DNA from: Gimesia algae
GTDB lineage: Bacteria; Planctomycetota; Planctomycetia; Planctomycetales; Planctomycetaceae
Direction of reading: 5' to 3'
Length of the DNA: 64,000 bases
Assembly: GCF_007746795.1 (NCBI RefSeq)
Contig: NZ_CP036343.1
Coordinates: 3,962,369 to 4,026,368, forward strand
Made by a program: the position numbers and the translations under genes. Under the pieces are notes generated by a model. It had not been told where the DNA came from. It saw only the letters and a list, made by a program, of their open reading frames with translations, and made no database searches. Below, piece after piece: positions 55,161-63,448 of this stretch; within the stretch, counting starts at the first letter, position 1; every line of letters begins with the position of its first letter.

Positions 55161-55565
55161 TTTGATATCCTCTATAAAGTAGAGTCGAGAGCGATAAGTT
55201 TGCTATTACCGATTTGTGAATTCAATGCGGGGAGTACTTTGAGAGATGCTCTCTCCAAGTCAGCTGTTTGAAAAGGATGTGATGCCAGACACGGTTCTGG
55301 CTGGATCGATCGTAACAGTTGAAATGCATTGAATGACCACTTACGGCATAGTGAATAGTTCGGTTATTCACGTTGTGCTGATGCAAAGGGAAGTGCAGAA
55401 TATCGTGCTCATAACGAAGATCGTGCCGGACGAACCGGTTGCAACACGTGGCAAAAGCAAGGCACCTTTCCCGAACAGTTAAAGCTTGACGATTATTCCG
55501 AATATGCCGCCAGCAAATCATACAGTCGAATTTCCGTCAATTTGTGGCACAAACCAAGCCTGGTT
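55161..55565. other. 405-base intergenic region without a recognised gene
   Basis: This region holds the upstream region of the minus-strand lipoprotein gene. An open minus-strand frame at 55222-55521 (99 codons, many His, Arg and Cys) has no Shine-Dalgarno site and no family resemblance, so it is not called. No terminator for the cinA-like gene was found. Confidence 0.45.
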
Positions 55566-56126
55566 TTACGGTTCTGCTGTCGCTGAAATTAGATTCAGAA
55601 GTTGATGAGCGGCGGCAAACTGACGTTGCTGTCTGCGCGTCCAATGCAGATCGGTTTTCGCGCCCAGATCCAGTCTTGTGAGCAATTCGTCGCATTGATA
55701 GCTTTCAGCCTGTATCAATTCCGACTCTGACCGAGCGACTTCTCGACCGATTCGAGCGAGACCGATACAGATAACACCATCCTGATAAGCAGGAGCGTCT
55801 GGCCCCAGATGCCCCGTAATCGAGGCGGACAGAGTTGCTTCTGGAGTCTGTTTCAGCACACCCATAGCCATTTCACGGGCGGTTTCAATACTCACGTCCG
55901 TATATTTATCGAGCGTCTCCTGCTGCACTCCCAGCCATTTCATTTTTGTATCCCAGCGGTAGACCACAGCAGAGCCACAAAAGTGTTCTGAAATCCCGGG
56001 GATGCTGGTCATAAGCGTGGCGACCAGACCGCCAGTACAACTTTCTGCAAGTACCAGTCTCTGATCGTGTTGCACCAGTGCTGACTTGACCTGCCTTGCA
56101 ACCTGCATCAAATATTCGGGTAACAT
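55566..56126 (-). CDS. pncC: CinA C-terminal domain protein, nicotinamide-nucleotide amidohydrolase
   Basis: Cytoplasmic amidohydrolase of the CinA-C/PncC family, which deamidates nicotinamide mononucleotide to nicotinate mononucleotide in pyridine-nucleotide recycling. The 186-residue protein contains LVLAESCTGGLVATLMTSIPG (in part), with the catalytic serine in AESCTGG, then SAVVYRWDTKMKWLGV and SASITGHLGPDAP. Length suits a stand-alone PncC. ATG 56126 is chosen because TGGAG lies six bases upstream and the family start fits; the frame is open 19 codons further. nadE at 50.4 kb belongs to the same NAD supply but is not adjacent. Divergent from trmB. Confidence 0.9.
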   Translation of the reverse strand: MLPEYLMQVARQVKSALVQHDQRLVLAESCTGGLVATLMTSIPGISEHFCGSAVVYRWDTKMKWLGVQQETLDKYTDVSIETAREMAMGVLKQTPEATLSASITGHLGPDAPAYQDGVICIGLARIGREVARSESELIQAESYQCDELLTRLDLGAKTDLHWTRRQQRQFAAAHQLLNLISATAEP

Positions 56127-56248
56127 CTGGATCTCCAAAAAACAAATTTCGAGGCTCTCGTGATAATTTACACTGCAGATCATCTATTCTACAGTGTGTC
56201 CATTGATATTCTGAACGTTTAACATCTGAAAGCAACACTCTTTAAACC

Positions 56249-56890
56249 ATGTCGAGTTCCAAACCAACCCGTGACCTGCGCCCCTACTTTCAAACGCTTG
56301 AAGATCTGGAAGGTCCCTTCCAGTGGGAAAATTTCTTTGGAAATGACCAGCCTGTTGTCCTGGATGTCGGCGCGGGTCGTGGATTGTTCCTGTTCAATGC
56401 CAGTGGAGAACACCCGGAAAAAAATTTCCTGGGTATGGAAATTGATTATAAGGAAGGAAGGCGAGCAGCGACCCGATTGCTGAAAGCCGAGCGACCTAAT
56501 GCCCGCATGCTGGGTGGAGATGCCAGAATTGCCTTTGACAAATTCATACCAGATTCGTCAATCTCTGAGGTTCATGTTTACTTTCCCGACCCCTGGTGGA
56601 AGAAGCGTCATCACAAACGAAGGATCTTTACGGATGTGTTTGTCAGTCGTATCACCAAAGCCTTAAAGCATGAAGGCCAACTTCACTTCTGGACCGATGT
56701 GGAAGAGTATTTTGATCGTGTTACGAACCTCATGGATCATGCCAGCCAGTTTATCCGCCGTGAACCACCCGAAGAAAATCTGCCGGAACACGATATGGAC
56801 TTCCAGACCAGCTTCGAAAGAAAAAAACGCAGAGAAGGCTGGCAAATTCATAGAGGACTCTGGGAACTGCAGAAACCTGCTGAGTCCTGA
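56249..56890 (+). CDS. trmB: tRNA (guanine-N7-)-methyltransferase
   Basis: SAM-dependent enzyme that methylates G46 in the variable loop of many tRNAs. The 213-residue protein shows the SAM-binding VLDVGAGRGLFLF (37-49), NFLGMEIDYKEGRRAA (59-74), MLGGDA and the diagnostic EVHVYFPDPWWKKRHHKRR (19 residues), followed by LHFWTDVEEYF. Length is normal. Convergent with the 56894 gene, with only three bases between stops. Confidence 0.95.
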   Translation: MSSSKPTRDLRPYFQTLEDLEGPFQWENFFGNDQPVVLDVGAGRGLFLFNASGEHPEKNFLGMEIDYKEGRRAATRLLKAERPNARMLGGDARIAFDKFIPDSSISEVHVYFPDPWWKKRHHKRRIFTDVFVSRITKALKHEGQLHFWTDVEEYFDRVTNLMDHASQFIRREPPEENLPEHDMDFQTSFERKKRREGWQIHRGLWELQKPAES

Positions 56891-56893
56891 GCA

Positions 56894-57568
56894 TCAGTTT
56901 TCCAGAATCACCTGTTGTAAATCGATAGGTCGATTGAATTTGACTCGACGGCCCACGTGATACCACCAGATCCCCCTGATCGGGTAGAAGAAGACAGACC
57001 GGACAAACTCGTGTTGCTGGCGTAAACCTGCCAGATAAGATTCTTCAAATTCGGGGAAATCCTCAGCCAGTTTAAGATGTTTGACTTTCATCAGGTCCTC
57101 AAGCACCGCCTGATGTTTTTCATTCAGAATGCTTGTCTGCTCTACACCAAATGACTGGACGAACCGCCCGGGTGGTGCAGGAAAGATTAATGCCTCGCGA
57201 TCATTGGCGGTGACCAGGGTGTAATCTTCCTCGAAGATGGTAGTAAAACTATGAAATCTGCCATATGGTGAAAGAGTCGTCTGAAAGAAGGTTGCCTGTG
57301 ACTCATTCTCCCAGACAATGATATAATTCTGCTGCCAGCGATAAATGCCAACCGCATCAAACTGATTTGACTGGGTCCAGTCCGATTCTGCCCTGCACTT
57401 GCCTGTGAGATACTCATCCCAGTCTTCTTCCGGCAATAAAATCAGCTGGGGTGATCTCATATGCTGAATTGCATAGTAAATCAGAAAAGGAATTAATACG
57501 AACAGATAACAGAGTATCATTCCTGCCAGTAGTATCAGACCATTAATCAGGTTGGCATTTGCCAGCAT
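56894..57568 (-). CDS. Membrane-anchored protein of unknown function
   Basis: 224-residue protein with one N-terminal hydrophobic segment (about 8-34, INGLILLAGMILCYLFVLIP plus IYYAI) and a soluble domain rich in aromatic residues (YRWQQNYIIVWENESQATFF, TTIFEEDYTLVTANDREALI). No known motif. Expression may be coupled with the TAXI gene, which ends 34 bases upstream on the same strand, so the two could form one unit. Confidence 0.62.
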   Translation of the reverse strand: MLANANLINGLILLAGMILCYLFVLIPFLIYYAIQHMRSPQLILLPEEDWDEYLTGKCRAESDWTQSNQFDAVGIYRWQQNYIIVWENESQATFFQTTLSPYGRFHSFTTIFEEDYTLVTANDREALIFPAPPGRFVQSFGVEQTSILNEKHQAVLEDLMKVKHLKLAEDFPEFEESYLAGLRQQHEFVRSVFFYPIRGIWWYHVGRRVKFNRPIDLQQVILEN

Positions 57569-57601
57569 ATTCCGATTCCGGATGTAATTGAGTATCAGCT
57601 G

Positions 57602-59005
57602 TTAAGATTCAGGACTTTTGTTTATTTTCTCACCCAGCCGATCAATTTTCCAGCCCAGCAGCTTGGCATTAATTTTGTCACTTAAAGCATGACACATCTC
57701 CAGAAAAGCATCGGTTGCCCGATCTTCATTCAGTTCATGTGCAGAAAACTGTTTCAAATTCTCCTGGCGTAAGGCGGTGACCTCGTCTAGAAGTATTTGT
57801 AACGCCGGACCATCTGAATGCTGATTCCCATCCAGTTTCATCTGTTTATTCTCTATCGCAAGCAGCTGTCTGATGTAGCGATCCAGTTTATGTTCTTTGG
57901 CTTTTTCACGTCGTTTCTGAATCTGGCGCCACAGGAGGTATGTCGCGATCAGCATCGAAACGATAAACGATCGCATTCCTTCAGTAACTTCAACAAACTC
58001 CGAATTCAGAAAGGGCTTCAGTTCGGGATTATAGATATGATCTGCCCCCACATGCAGTGGAAATCCCTGACTATCCCGGGCAAAGGAATTTCCCCCCTCG
58101 ATCAATTCATTCAGTTGTAACTGCTTTGAAAAATCCTGATGTAAAATAATGGACGTCACTCCCGAAACCAGATCATCAGAAACCGACTCACGGGCAAGCA
58201 GATGTGCGCCACAGGCTACCGTTTGCAGGTCTTGAGGTGGCACTACTGGATCTACCCGGCGGAACATTCCGGCTGGGATTTGATACTTGTCAAAATGGGT
58301 TTCTTTGCGGATCAGGGCATCGATATAAGGAATTTCCAGAATCCGATATTTTCCAGTATCGAGCAATTCATGCAGAACAGGTGCCTCGATCCCAACGGTC
58401 ATAATGGCTGCATCCAGTTGTTTTTGATTGAACTGCTCCTCAATTTCTTCATAAGACAGGTAAGCGGGGGTCATCTCATCCAGACTGAGTTGCGCATGCC
58501 GCAAAAGAGGCAGACTGGCGGCAAGGTCTCCCGATCCCTGTTCCCCCAGGGCAATCCGATGCCCCTTCAGATCACCCAGCTTTTTGATCTCGGATTCAAC
58601 AGGTACGACCACATGTACAACCTGTGAATAAAGATTTGCGATAAAACCGATGCGATCAATTTCCGACTGCTTTTGGGCTCCGGCTTTTTCAGGCTCCGCT
58701 TGAAATCCCTTCAGCACATACTCTGCCCCTGGCTGATAGAAACCCAGATCAACCTTTCCACTTCTCAGTAACTCCAGATTTTCCAGCGACCCTTTCGTCT
58801 GTTGAATAATTACTTTCGTTCCAAGTTGCTCTTCCAGCAGGCCTTTCAGCTCCAGCGCCATGCTGTAATACCGTCCCTCTGGATGGCCGGCTGCAATGGT
58901 GATCTGGTCTGGTAAAGCCGTCAGCCAGCGATAAGTCTGATGTAATATTACGGGTAAAAATATCAATAGCATGACCAGCAGAACTTTGATCATAGACCGC
59001 TTCAT
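57602..59005 (-). CDS. TAXI-family solute-binding protein with a second membrane helix and a cytoplasmic tail
   Basis: 467-residue protein. An N-terminal hydrophobic anchor (about 7-22) precedes a TAXI/TRAP-type periplasmic binding domain (33-335): ITIAAGHPEGRYYSMALEL, SGKVDLGFYQPGAEYVL, HRIALGEQGSGD and AIMTVGIEAPVLHELL. Normal TAXI proteins are free or lipid-tethered receptors for TRAP transporters. Here a second transmembrane helix (345-360, SFIVSMLIATYLLW) is followed by about 100 charged, helical residues (RREKAKEHKLDRYIRQLL onward) that would lie in the cytoplasm. No TRAP permease gene is nearby. The layout suggests a sensor or a receptor for an unknown partner rather than a simple transporter subunit. 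The 56894 gene follows on the same strand. Confidence 0.8.
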   Translation of the reverse strand: MKRSMIKVLLVMLLIFLPVILHQTYRWLTALPDQITIAAGHPEGRYYSMALELKGLLEEQLGTKVIIQQTKGSLENLELLRSGKVDLGFYQPGAEYVLKGFQAEPEKAGAQKQSEIDRIGFIANLYSQVVHVVVPVESEIKKLGDLKGHRIALGEQGSGDLAASLPLLRHAQLSLDEMTPAYLSYEEIEEQFNQKQLDAAIMTVGIEAPVLHELLDTGKYRILEIPYIDALIRKETHFDKYQIPAGMFRRVDPVVPPQDLQTVACGAHLLARESVSDDLVSGVTSIILHQDFSKQLQLNELIEGGNSFARDSQGFPLHVGADHIYNPELKPFLNSEFVEVTEGMRSFIVSMLIATYLLWRQIQKRREKAKEHKLDRYIRQLLAIENKQMKLDGNQHSDGPALQILLDEVTALRQENLKQFSAHELNEDRATDAFLEMCHALSDKINAKLLGWKIDRLGEKINKSPES

Positions 59006-59315
59006 ATCTACCTTCTTCTATGAATTCTCAAAAATAGTAATCCCTGGTTAAATGAGAGAGAATGTGCACAGAATATCATACTCTTTTTAAATAAAGTTTT
59101 CCCCATTCGAGACATAAATAGAGGGATCTATGTCCGAATTCGAGACCAGCTTCTTTAAGCCAGGCTCTGTTTCGGGAATTCCCGACTTTGCGGTGCCGTT
59201 TGCCTTGGCGCGATTTTTTGGCGAACTATGCTAAGGGACGATACCTCTGTATCATCAGGGCATCATTGTGATTTCCCTGACCCCTTTCCCTTATTTTAAT
59301 AAGTGAGTGAGTTCC
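59006..59315. other. Divergent intergenic region before serA with a 14-bp palindrome
   Basis: This 310-base region separates the TAXI (minus) and serA (plus) genes. It contains the perfect palindrome TCGGGAATTCCCGA at 59172-59185. A possible promoter TTGGCG-N16-TATGCT lies at 59205-59232, so the palindrome would centre about 60 bases before the transcript start. CTTATT-TT-AATAAG at 59290-59303 lies just before the start codon. Confidence 0.45.
59205..59232 (+). promoter_or_regulatory. Candidate promoter for serA
   Basis: TTGGCG (59205-59210), a 16-base spacer and TATGCT (59227-59232); four of six bases match in each box. It would give a leader of roughly 77 bases before ATG 59316. Confidence 0.38.
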
Positions 59316-60941
59316 ATGTACCGAGTCCTGATCACGGACAATCTTTCGCCAGCCGGTCTCAAAATTCTCGAAGATAACCCGGAAATCGAAGTGGATATTC
59401 GTTCCGGCTTATCGCCAGAAGAAGTACGGGAAGCACTCAAGTCGGCAGATGGTATTATCATCCGCAGCGCGACAAAACTCACCGAAGAAATCCTGAAAGA
59501 CCAGCCCCGGCTCAAAGCGATTGTGCGAGCCGGAGTGGGAGTCGACAATATCGATCGTGCCGCAGCCACGCGGGAAGGGATTGTCGTCATGAACACACCG
59601 GCCGGGAATACCACCAGTACGGCCGAGCAGACAATCGCCCTTATGATGGCGCTGGCCCGGAACATCGGCCCCGCGTATGCCACCATGAAGGAAGGCAAGT
59701 GGGAACGCAAAAAACTGACGGGAACCCAGGTTGCCGGCAAAACCCTGGCGATTATCGGACTGGGACGTATTGGTCTCTCTGTTGCACAACGTGCTCAGGG
59801 ACTGGAAATGAAAGTCATCGGCTACGATCCTTTCATGTCATCAGAGCGTGCAGCCGAGTATGGTATTGAACTTTATAAGGAAGTCGATGAACTGGTTAAG
59901 TATTGTGACTTTCTGACAGTTCACACTCCTCTGACCGATGAAACACGTGATCTGATTAACGCCGAACGCATCGCCACGATGCGTCCCGGTGTGCGAATCA
60001 TCAACTGTGCCCGCGGTGGTATTGTCAACGAAGACGATCTGGCAGATGCCTTGGAATCCGGAAAAGTCGCCGGTGCCGCCTGTGACGTATTCACTCAGGA
60101 ACCACCCGAAAACCGCCGTCTGATCAACGCGCCGAATATGCTCGCGACGCCCCACCTGGGTGCTTCGACTGATGAGGCTCAGGAAATGGTGGCTCTGGAA
60201 GCAGCGGAGATTATCACTGACTTCCTGACCAAAAATGAAATCCGACATGCCATCAACATGATTCCCGTTTCAGGTGCCGAGATGGCTGACCTGAAACCAC
60301 ATATTGAACTGGGACACCGGCTGGGACTGTTTTTATCGCAACAAACCAAAGGCAGCCTGAAAAGTGTCCAGCTCCAGTATCGAGGTGAGGTAGCTGACAA
60401 ACAGACCAAACTGATTACATCCAGCTTTGCAGCCGGACTGCTATCCAATGCCTTTGAAGCAGAGATCAATATCGTCAACGCAACGGTATTTGCCAAAGAA
60501 CGTGGCATTGAGATTTCCGAATCAAAATCAACTGAAGCCGGCACACTTTCCACTTTGATTACCGCAACCGTCGAAACGGAAGATGGAAAATGCTCTGCCG
60601 CGGGTACCATCTTCGGTCAGGACTTCCTGCGTCTGACTCGACTGGATGAGTTCTACCTGGATGGCTACCTGGACGGAAATCTGTTAATTTACCGACATCA
60701 TGATGTCCCCGGACTGATTGGTTACATTGGCACGGTTCTGGGCAATCACAATGTCAATATCGCCCATATGGCATTAGGACGTCTGCAGAATCAACCTGGC
60801 GGTGAGGCGATTGCTGTTTTGAATGTGGATGGTGAAGTTCCTGATGCAGCCATCGCAGAAGTCTCCAGCCACAAAGACGTTTCCTGCGTCAAGCTGATTA
60901 AAATGCCCCCGGCGACCGCACCATTGTCCTGGTTGCAGTAA
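59316..60941 (+). CDS. serA: D-3-phosphoglycerate dehydrogenase
   Basis: NAD-dependent first enzyme of serine synthesis, converting 3-phosphoglycerate to 3-phosphohydroxypyruvate. The 541-residue product is the long type-1 form. Its substrate/NAD domain has AIVRAGVGVDNID, NTPAGNTTSTAEQTIALMMA (20 residues), the nucleotide fold LAIIGLGRIGLSVA and NCARGGIVNEDDL, plus the catalytic PHLGAST. An allosteric ASB domain and a C-terminal ACT domain (YRHHDVPGLIGYIGTVLG, VNIAHMALGR) follow, so feedback control by serine is likely. ATG 59316 is chosen over a GTG three codons earlier. A strong terminator ends the unit. Confidence 0.96.
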   Translation: MYRVLITDNLSPAGLKILEDNPEIEVDIRSGLSPEEVREALKSADGIIIRSATKLTEEILKDQPRLKAIVRAGVGVDNIDRAAATREGIVVMNTPAGNTTSTAEQTIALMMALARNIGPAYATMKEGKWERKKLTGTQVAGKTLAIIGLGRIGLSVAQRAQGLEMKVIGYDPFMSSERAAEYGIELYKEVDELVKYCDFLTVHTPLTDETRDLINAERIATMRPGVRIINCARGGIVNEDDLADALESGKVAGAACDVFTQEPPENRRLINAPNMLATPHLGASTDEAQEMVALEAAEIITDFLTKNEIRHAINMIPVSGAEMADLKPHIELGHRLGLFLSQQTKGSLKSVQLQYRGEVADKQTKLITSSFAAGLLSNAFEAEINIVNATVFAKERGIEISESKSTEAGTLSTLITATVETEDGKCSAAGTIFGQDFLRLTRLDEFYLDGYLDGNLLIYRHHDVPGLIGYIGTVLGNHNVNIAHMALGRLQNQPGGEAIAVLNVDGEVPDAAIAEVSSHKDVSCVKLIKMPPATAPLSWLQ

Positions 60942-60957
60942 ACTGATTTGAATTCCA

Positions 60958-61006
60958 CAGCCGCTTCATTCTGATTTGACCTGTCAGAAGAAGCGGCTGT
61001 TTTTTA
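60958..61006 (+). terminator. Intrinsic terminator of serA
   Basis: CAGCCGCTTCATTCTGA (60958-60974) pairs with TCAGAAGAAGCGGCTG (60984-60999) with one bulged base. The loop has nine bases and the stem is followed by a T-run to 61005. Confidence 0.93.
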
Positions 61007-61250
61007 GTATACATTTCAACCGTCCCTTTGAAAACAGTTGCCTGGGGGGATCCCTCAAGAGTAAAATATCTGCGAAGAAGGTACGCGCCTGAATAATACG
61101 CGGAATCTGAAAATTTGAATTGACTGGTAATACAGTTAAGGTATCATTCCCGGCAATTCTTATACTTTGTTTCTTCGTTAAGTCGCTTTGATATTTGACG
61201 TACCTGATATTGCCATGACCTTGCTAAGAGTTCTGGAGGGTGGGCGGCAT
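61007..61250. other. Intergenic region before the HNH gene
   Basis: This region follows the serA terminator (309 bases between genes in all). It contains a good promoter at 61120-61147, then about 100 bases of leader in which the frame of the HNH gene is open from 61188. No other element was recognised. Confidence 0.5.
61120..61147 (+). promoter_or_regulatory. Sigma70-type promoter of the HNH gene
   Basis: TTGACT (61120-61125), a 16-base spacer and TATCAT (61142-61147), each one base off consensus. The transcript would start near 61154. Confidence 0.6.
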
Positions 61251-61901
61251 ATGATTTCAGCAACGACCAGAAAAGCACAGTCCAGTGCCATGCAGGCGAG
61301 TGTATTGGCACTGAACAAGACTTACTCGCCAGTTCACGTGATCTCTGCAAAAAGGGCCTTCTGCCTGCTGAGTAAAGATATTGCAGAAGTCATCAGCGTG
61401 GAAGACGGCAGTTTCATGAATTACGACTTCGGTTCCTGGATTGAAATCAGCGAGCTGAGAGCCGAATTTAATGAGCGGAATGAACTGGAAGACTGGATTC
61501 TGTCAGTTAATTTTGAAATTCAAGTGCCTCGAGTTGTCCGCCTGCTCCGCTATGACCGGATCCCCAATAACACCATCAAGTTCAATCGTCGCAATATTTT
61601 CATTCGAGACAGCTATCGCTGCCAGTACTGTCAGAAAAAGTTCAGCGTCAAACAACTTAGTCTGGATCATGTGATCCCCCGTTCGCACGGAGGTGGTATG
61701 AGCTGGGAAAATATTGTCAGTGCCTGCAGACGATGTAACACGAAAAAGGGTGGACGCACTCCTTCCCAGGCGGGGATGAAACTGTTCCAGAAACCAGCCA
61801 AGCCCAGCCGTAATCCTGTTTTACTCCAACAAGTAAAACAGGCAAAATATGAGTGCTGGAAAAATTTTGTAGGCTCGAAAGAACTTCTTACCTGTGACTG
61901 A
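61251..61901 (+). CDS. HNH endonuclease-domain protein
   Basis: 216-residue cytoplasmic protein. The N-terminal 100 residues (QASVLALNKTYSPVHVISAK, AEVISVEDGSFMNYDFGSW) form a domain seen in a group of stand-alone bacterial HNH proteins. The HNH nuclease fold follows: zinc pair C-x2-C in RCQYCQKKF, the metal-binding LSLDHVIPRSHGGG, and WENIVSACRRCNTKKGG with the second C-x2-C and the Asn. Such nucleases range from repair to defence; this one lacks methylase, helicase or phage neighbours, so a housekeeping role seems likelier. ATG 61251 is chosen with GGAGG at 61235-61239, 11 bases upstream; starts at 61188 and 61215 are also open. Confidence 0.88.
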   Translation: MISATTRKAQSSAMQASVLALNKTYSPVHVISAKRAFCLLSKDIAEVISVEDGSFMNYDFGSWIEISELRAEFNERNELEDWILSVNFEIQVPRVVRLLRYDRIPNNTIKFNRRNIFIRDSYRCQYCQKKFSVKQLSLDHVIPRSHGGGMSWENIVSACRRCNTKKGGRTPSQAGMKLFQKPAKPSRNPVLLQQVKQAKYECWKNFVGSKELLTCD

Positions 61902-62125
61902 TCACGCATCATCCCCGCTCTTCCTGCTCCCCTCTTTTTGATCTCCCCAATGATCGGTCTGGCATGAAATGCCCCTTAAAATCGCTAAATCCCCCGATAT
62001 TATCTCGATGAAATCAGCTGATTTTCAAGGCCATGGTTCCACTCTCCTGGTGAACCGTTTATATTACGACCCTGAAATATAGCCTCTTGCAGCAATCAAT
62101 ATTATTAATCACTCAGGAATCTGGA

Positions 62126-63439
62126 ATGTCGTCTTCTCCGTTAAACGTAGCCATTATCGGTATGGGAACCGTAGGCAGTGGTGTTGCTAAAATACTGCTG
62201 GATCGTGCCGAACAAATGACGACTCGTGCTGGACGACCGATTCAACTCAAAAAGGCTGTGGTACGGGATCTGTCCCGCCCGAGAAACGTTGATCTGCCAG
62301 CGGAAGTATTGACTGACAGTATCGATGCCGTCCTCCACGATGAATCCATTGATGTCGTCATTCAGCTGATTGGTGGGATCGACCCTGCGTATGACATCAT
62401 GTTACGCGCCCTCGAAAGTGGCAAAGACGTGGTGACAGCGAATAAAGCACTCCTTTGTGAAAAGGGAGAAAGTCTGTTTCGACGCGCCCGGGAGTTGGGA
62501 CGCTGTATCTGCTTCGAAGCGGCCGTCGCTGGTGGAGTGCCTCTCATTGAGACCGTCACCCAGGCAATGACAGCCAACCAGATCACTTCCATCGAGGCCA
62601 TCCTCAACGGGACCAGCAATTACATACTGACAGAGATGTTTTCTCACAATGTGAGTTACGATGATGCTGTAAAAAGCGCGCAGGAAATCGGTTATGCTGA
62701 AGCCGATCCAGCCATGGACGTCGATGGGACAGACGCTGCTCAAAAACTGGGAATTCTAGTGCAACTGGCGTTGGGAATCAAAGTTGGCCTGAATCAGTTT
62801 CTGCGTCAGGGAATCGACTGCCTGTCGCTGGCGGATTTACAGTACGCCGCAGAGTTAGGTTATACCGTAAAGTTATTGGCCGTCGCCAAGTTATTGGATG
62901 GCCAGCTGGAAATGCATGCCCAGCCAACGTTGATCCGGAATGATAACCCACTGGCCCATGTAGAAGATGCCTACAATAAAATCGCCCTCGAAGGTGACGC
63001 TGTCGGCAAGGTCTGGCTGTCAGGCATGGGAGCAGGTCAGATGGCGACGGCTTCTGCTGTCGTCGCGAACGTGGTTGATATTGCCGTCGGTAGAGCTGCT
63101 TTGACATTTCCCCGACTTGATCTCTGGAACCCTCGCGAGGGAATCAAGATTATGCCGCGCGAGGAAATTTCCCGTCGCTACTTCCTGCGTTTAAACGTGG
63201 AAGATCGCCCCCATGTATTAGCCGACATTACGAACGTATTAGGCGACCATGAGATCAGCATCGCCAGCCTGGTTCAGCATGAAGCCCCGGAAGTCGATCC
63301 CTCTGAAGAATTCTCGATCGTACCATTGGTGATTATGACCCATCGTACGACGGAAGGTCGCTTTCAGGCCGCCAGCAGGGAGCTGGATGAGCTGGACTGC
63401 ATCCGGTCTCCCTTTGTGCGCATGCCGGTCAACGACTGA
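62126..63439 (+). CDS. hom: Homoserine dehydrogenase
   Basis: Reduces aspartate semialdehyde to homoserine on the way to threonine and methionine. The 437-residue protein has the nucleotide-binding VAIIGMGTVGSGVAK (7-21), VVIQLIGGIDPAYD, the catalytic-lysine TANKALLCEKG, FEAAVAGGVPLIETV and the LNGTSNYILTEMF plus EADPAMDVDGTDAAQKL signature. A C-terminal ACT domain (RLNVEDRPHVLADITNVLGD, 20 residues) implies allosteric control, probably by threonine. ATG 62126 is chosen because CAGGAA lies about eight bases before it; the frame is open 13 codons further. Convergent with the cyclophilin gene. Confidence 0.96.
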   Translation: MSSSPLNVAIIGMGTVGSGVAKILLDRAEQMTTRAGRPIQLKKAVVRDLSRPRNVDLPAEVLTDSIDAVLHDESIDVVIQLIGGIDPAYDIMLRALESGKDVVTANKALLCEKGESLFRRARELGRCICFEAAVAGGVPLIETVTQAMTANQITSIEAILNGTSNYILTEMFSHNVSYDDAVKSAQEIGYAEADPAMDVDGTDAAQKLGILVQLALGIKVGLNQFLRQGIDCLSLADLQYAAELGYTVKLLAVAKLLDGQLEMHAQPTLIRNDNPLAHVEDAYNKIALEGDAVGKVWLSGMGAGQMATASAVVANVVDIAVGRAALTFPRLDLWNPREGIKIMPREEISRRYFLRLNVEDRPHVLADITNVLGDHEISIASLVQHEAPEVDPSEEFSIVPLVIMTHRTTEGRFQAASRELDELDCIRSPFVRMPVND

Positions 63440-63448
63440 TCTGGCCGA

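Noticed and set aside
55222..55521. 99-codon minus-strand open frame in the gap between the TPR-HEAT lipoprotein and pncC genes
   Set aside because: Unusual His/Arg/Cys-rich composition, no ribosome binding site and no family resemblance.
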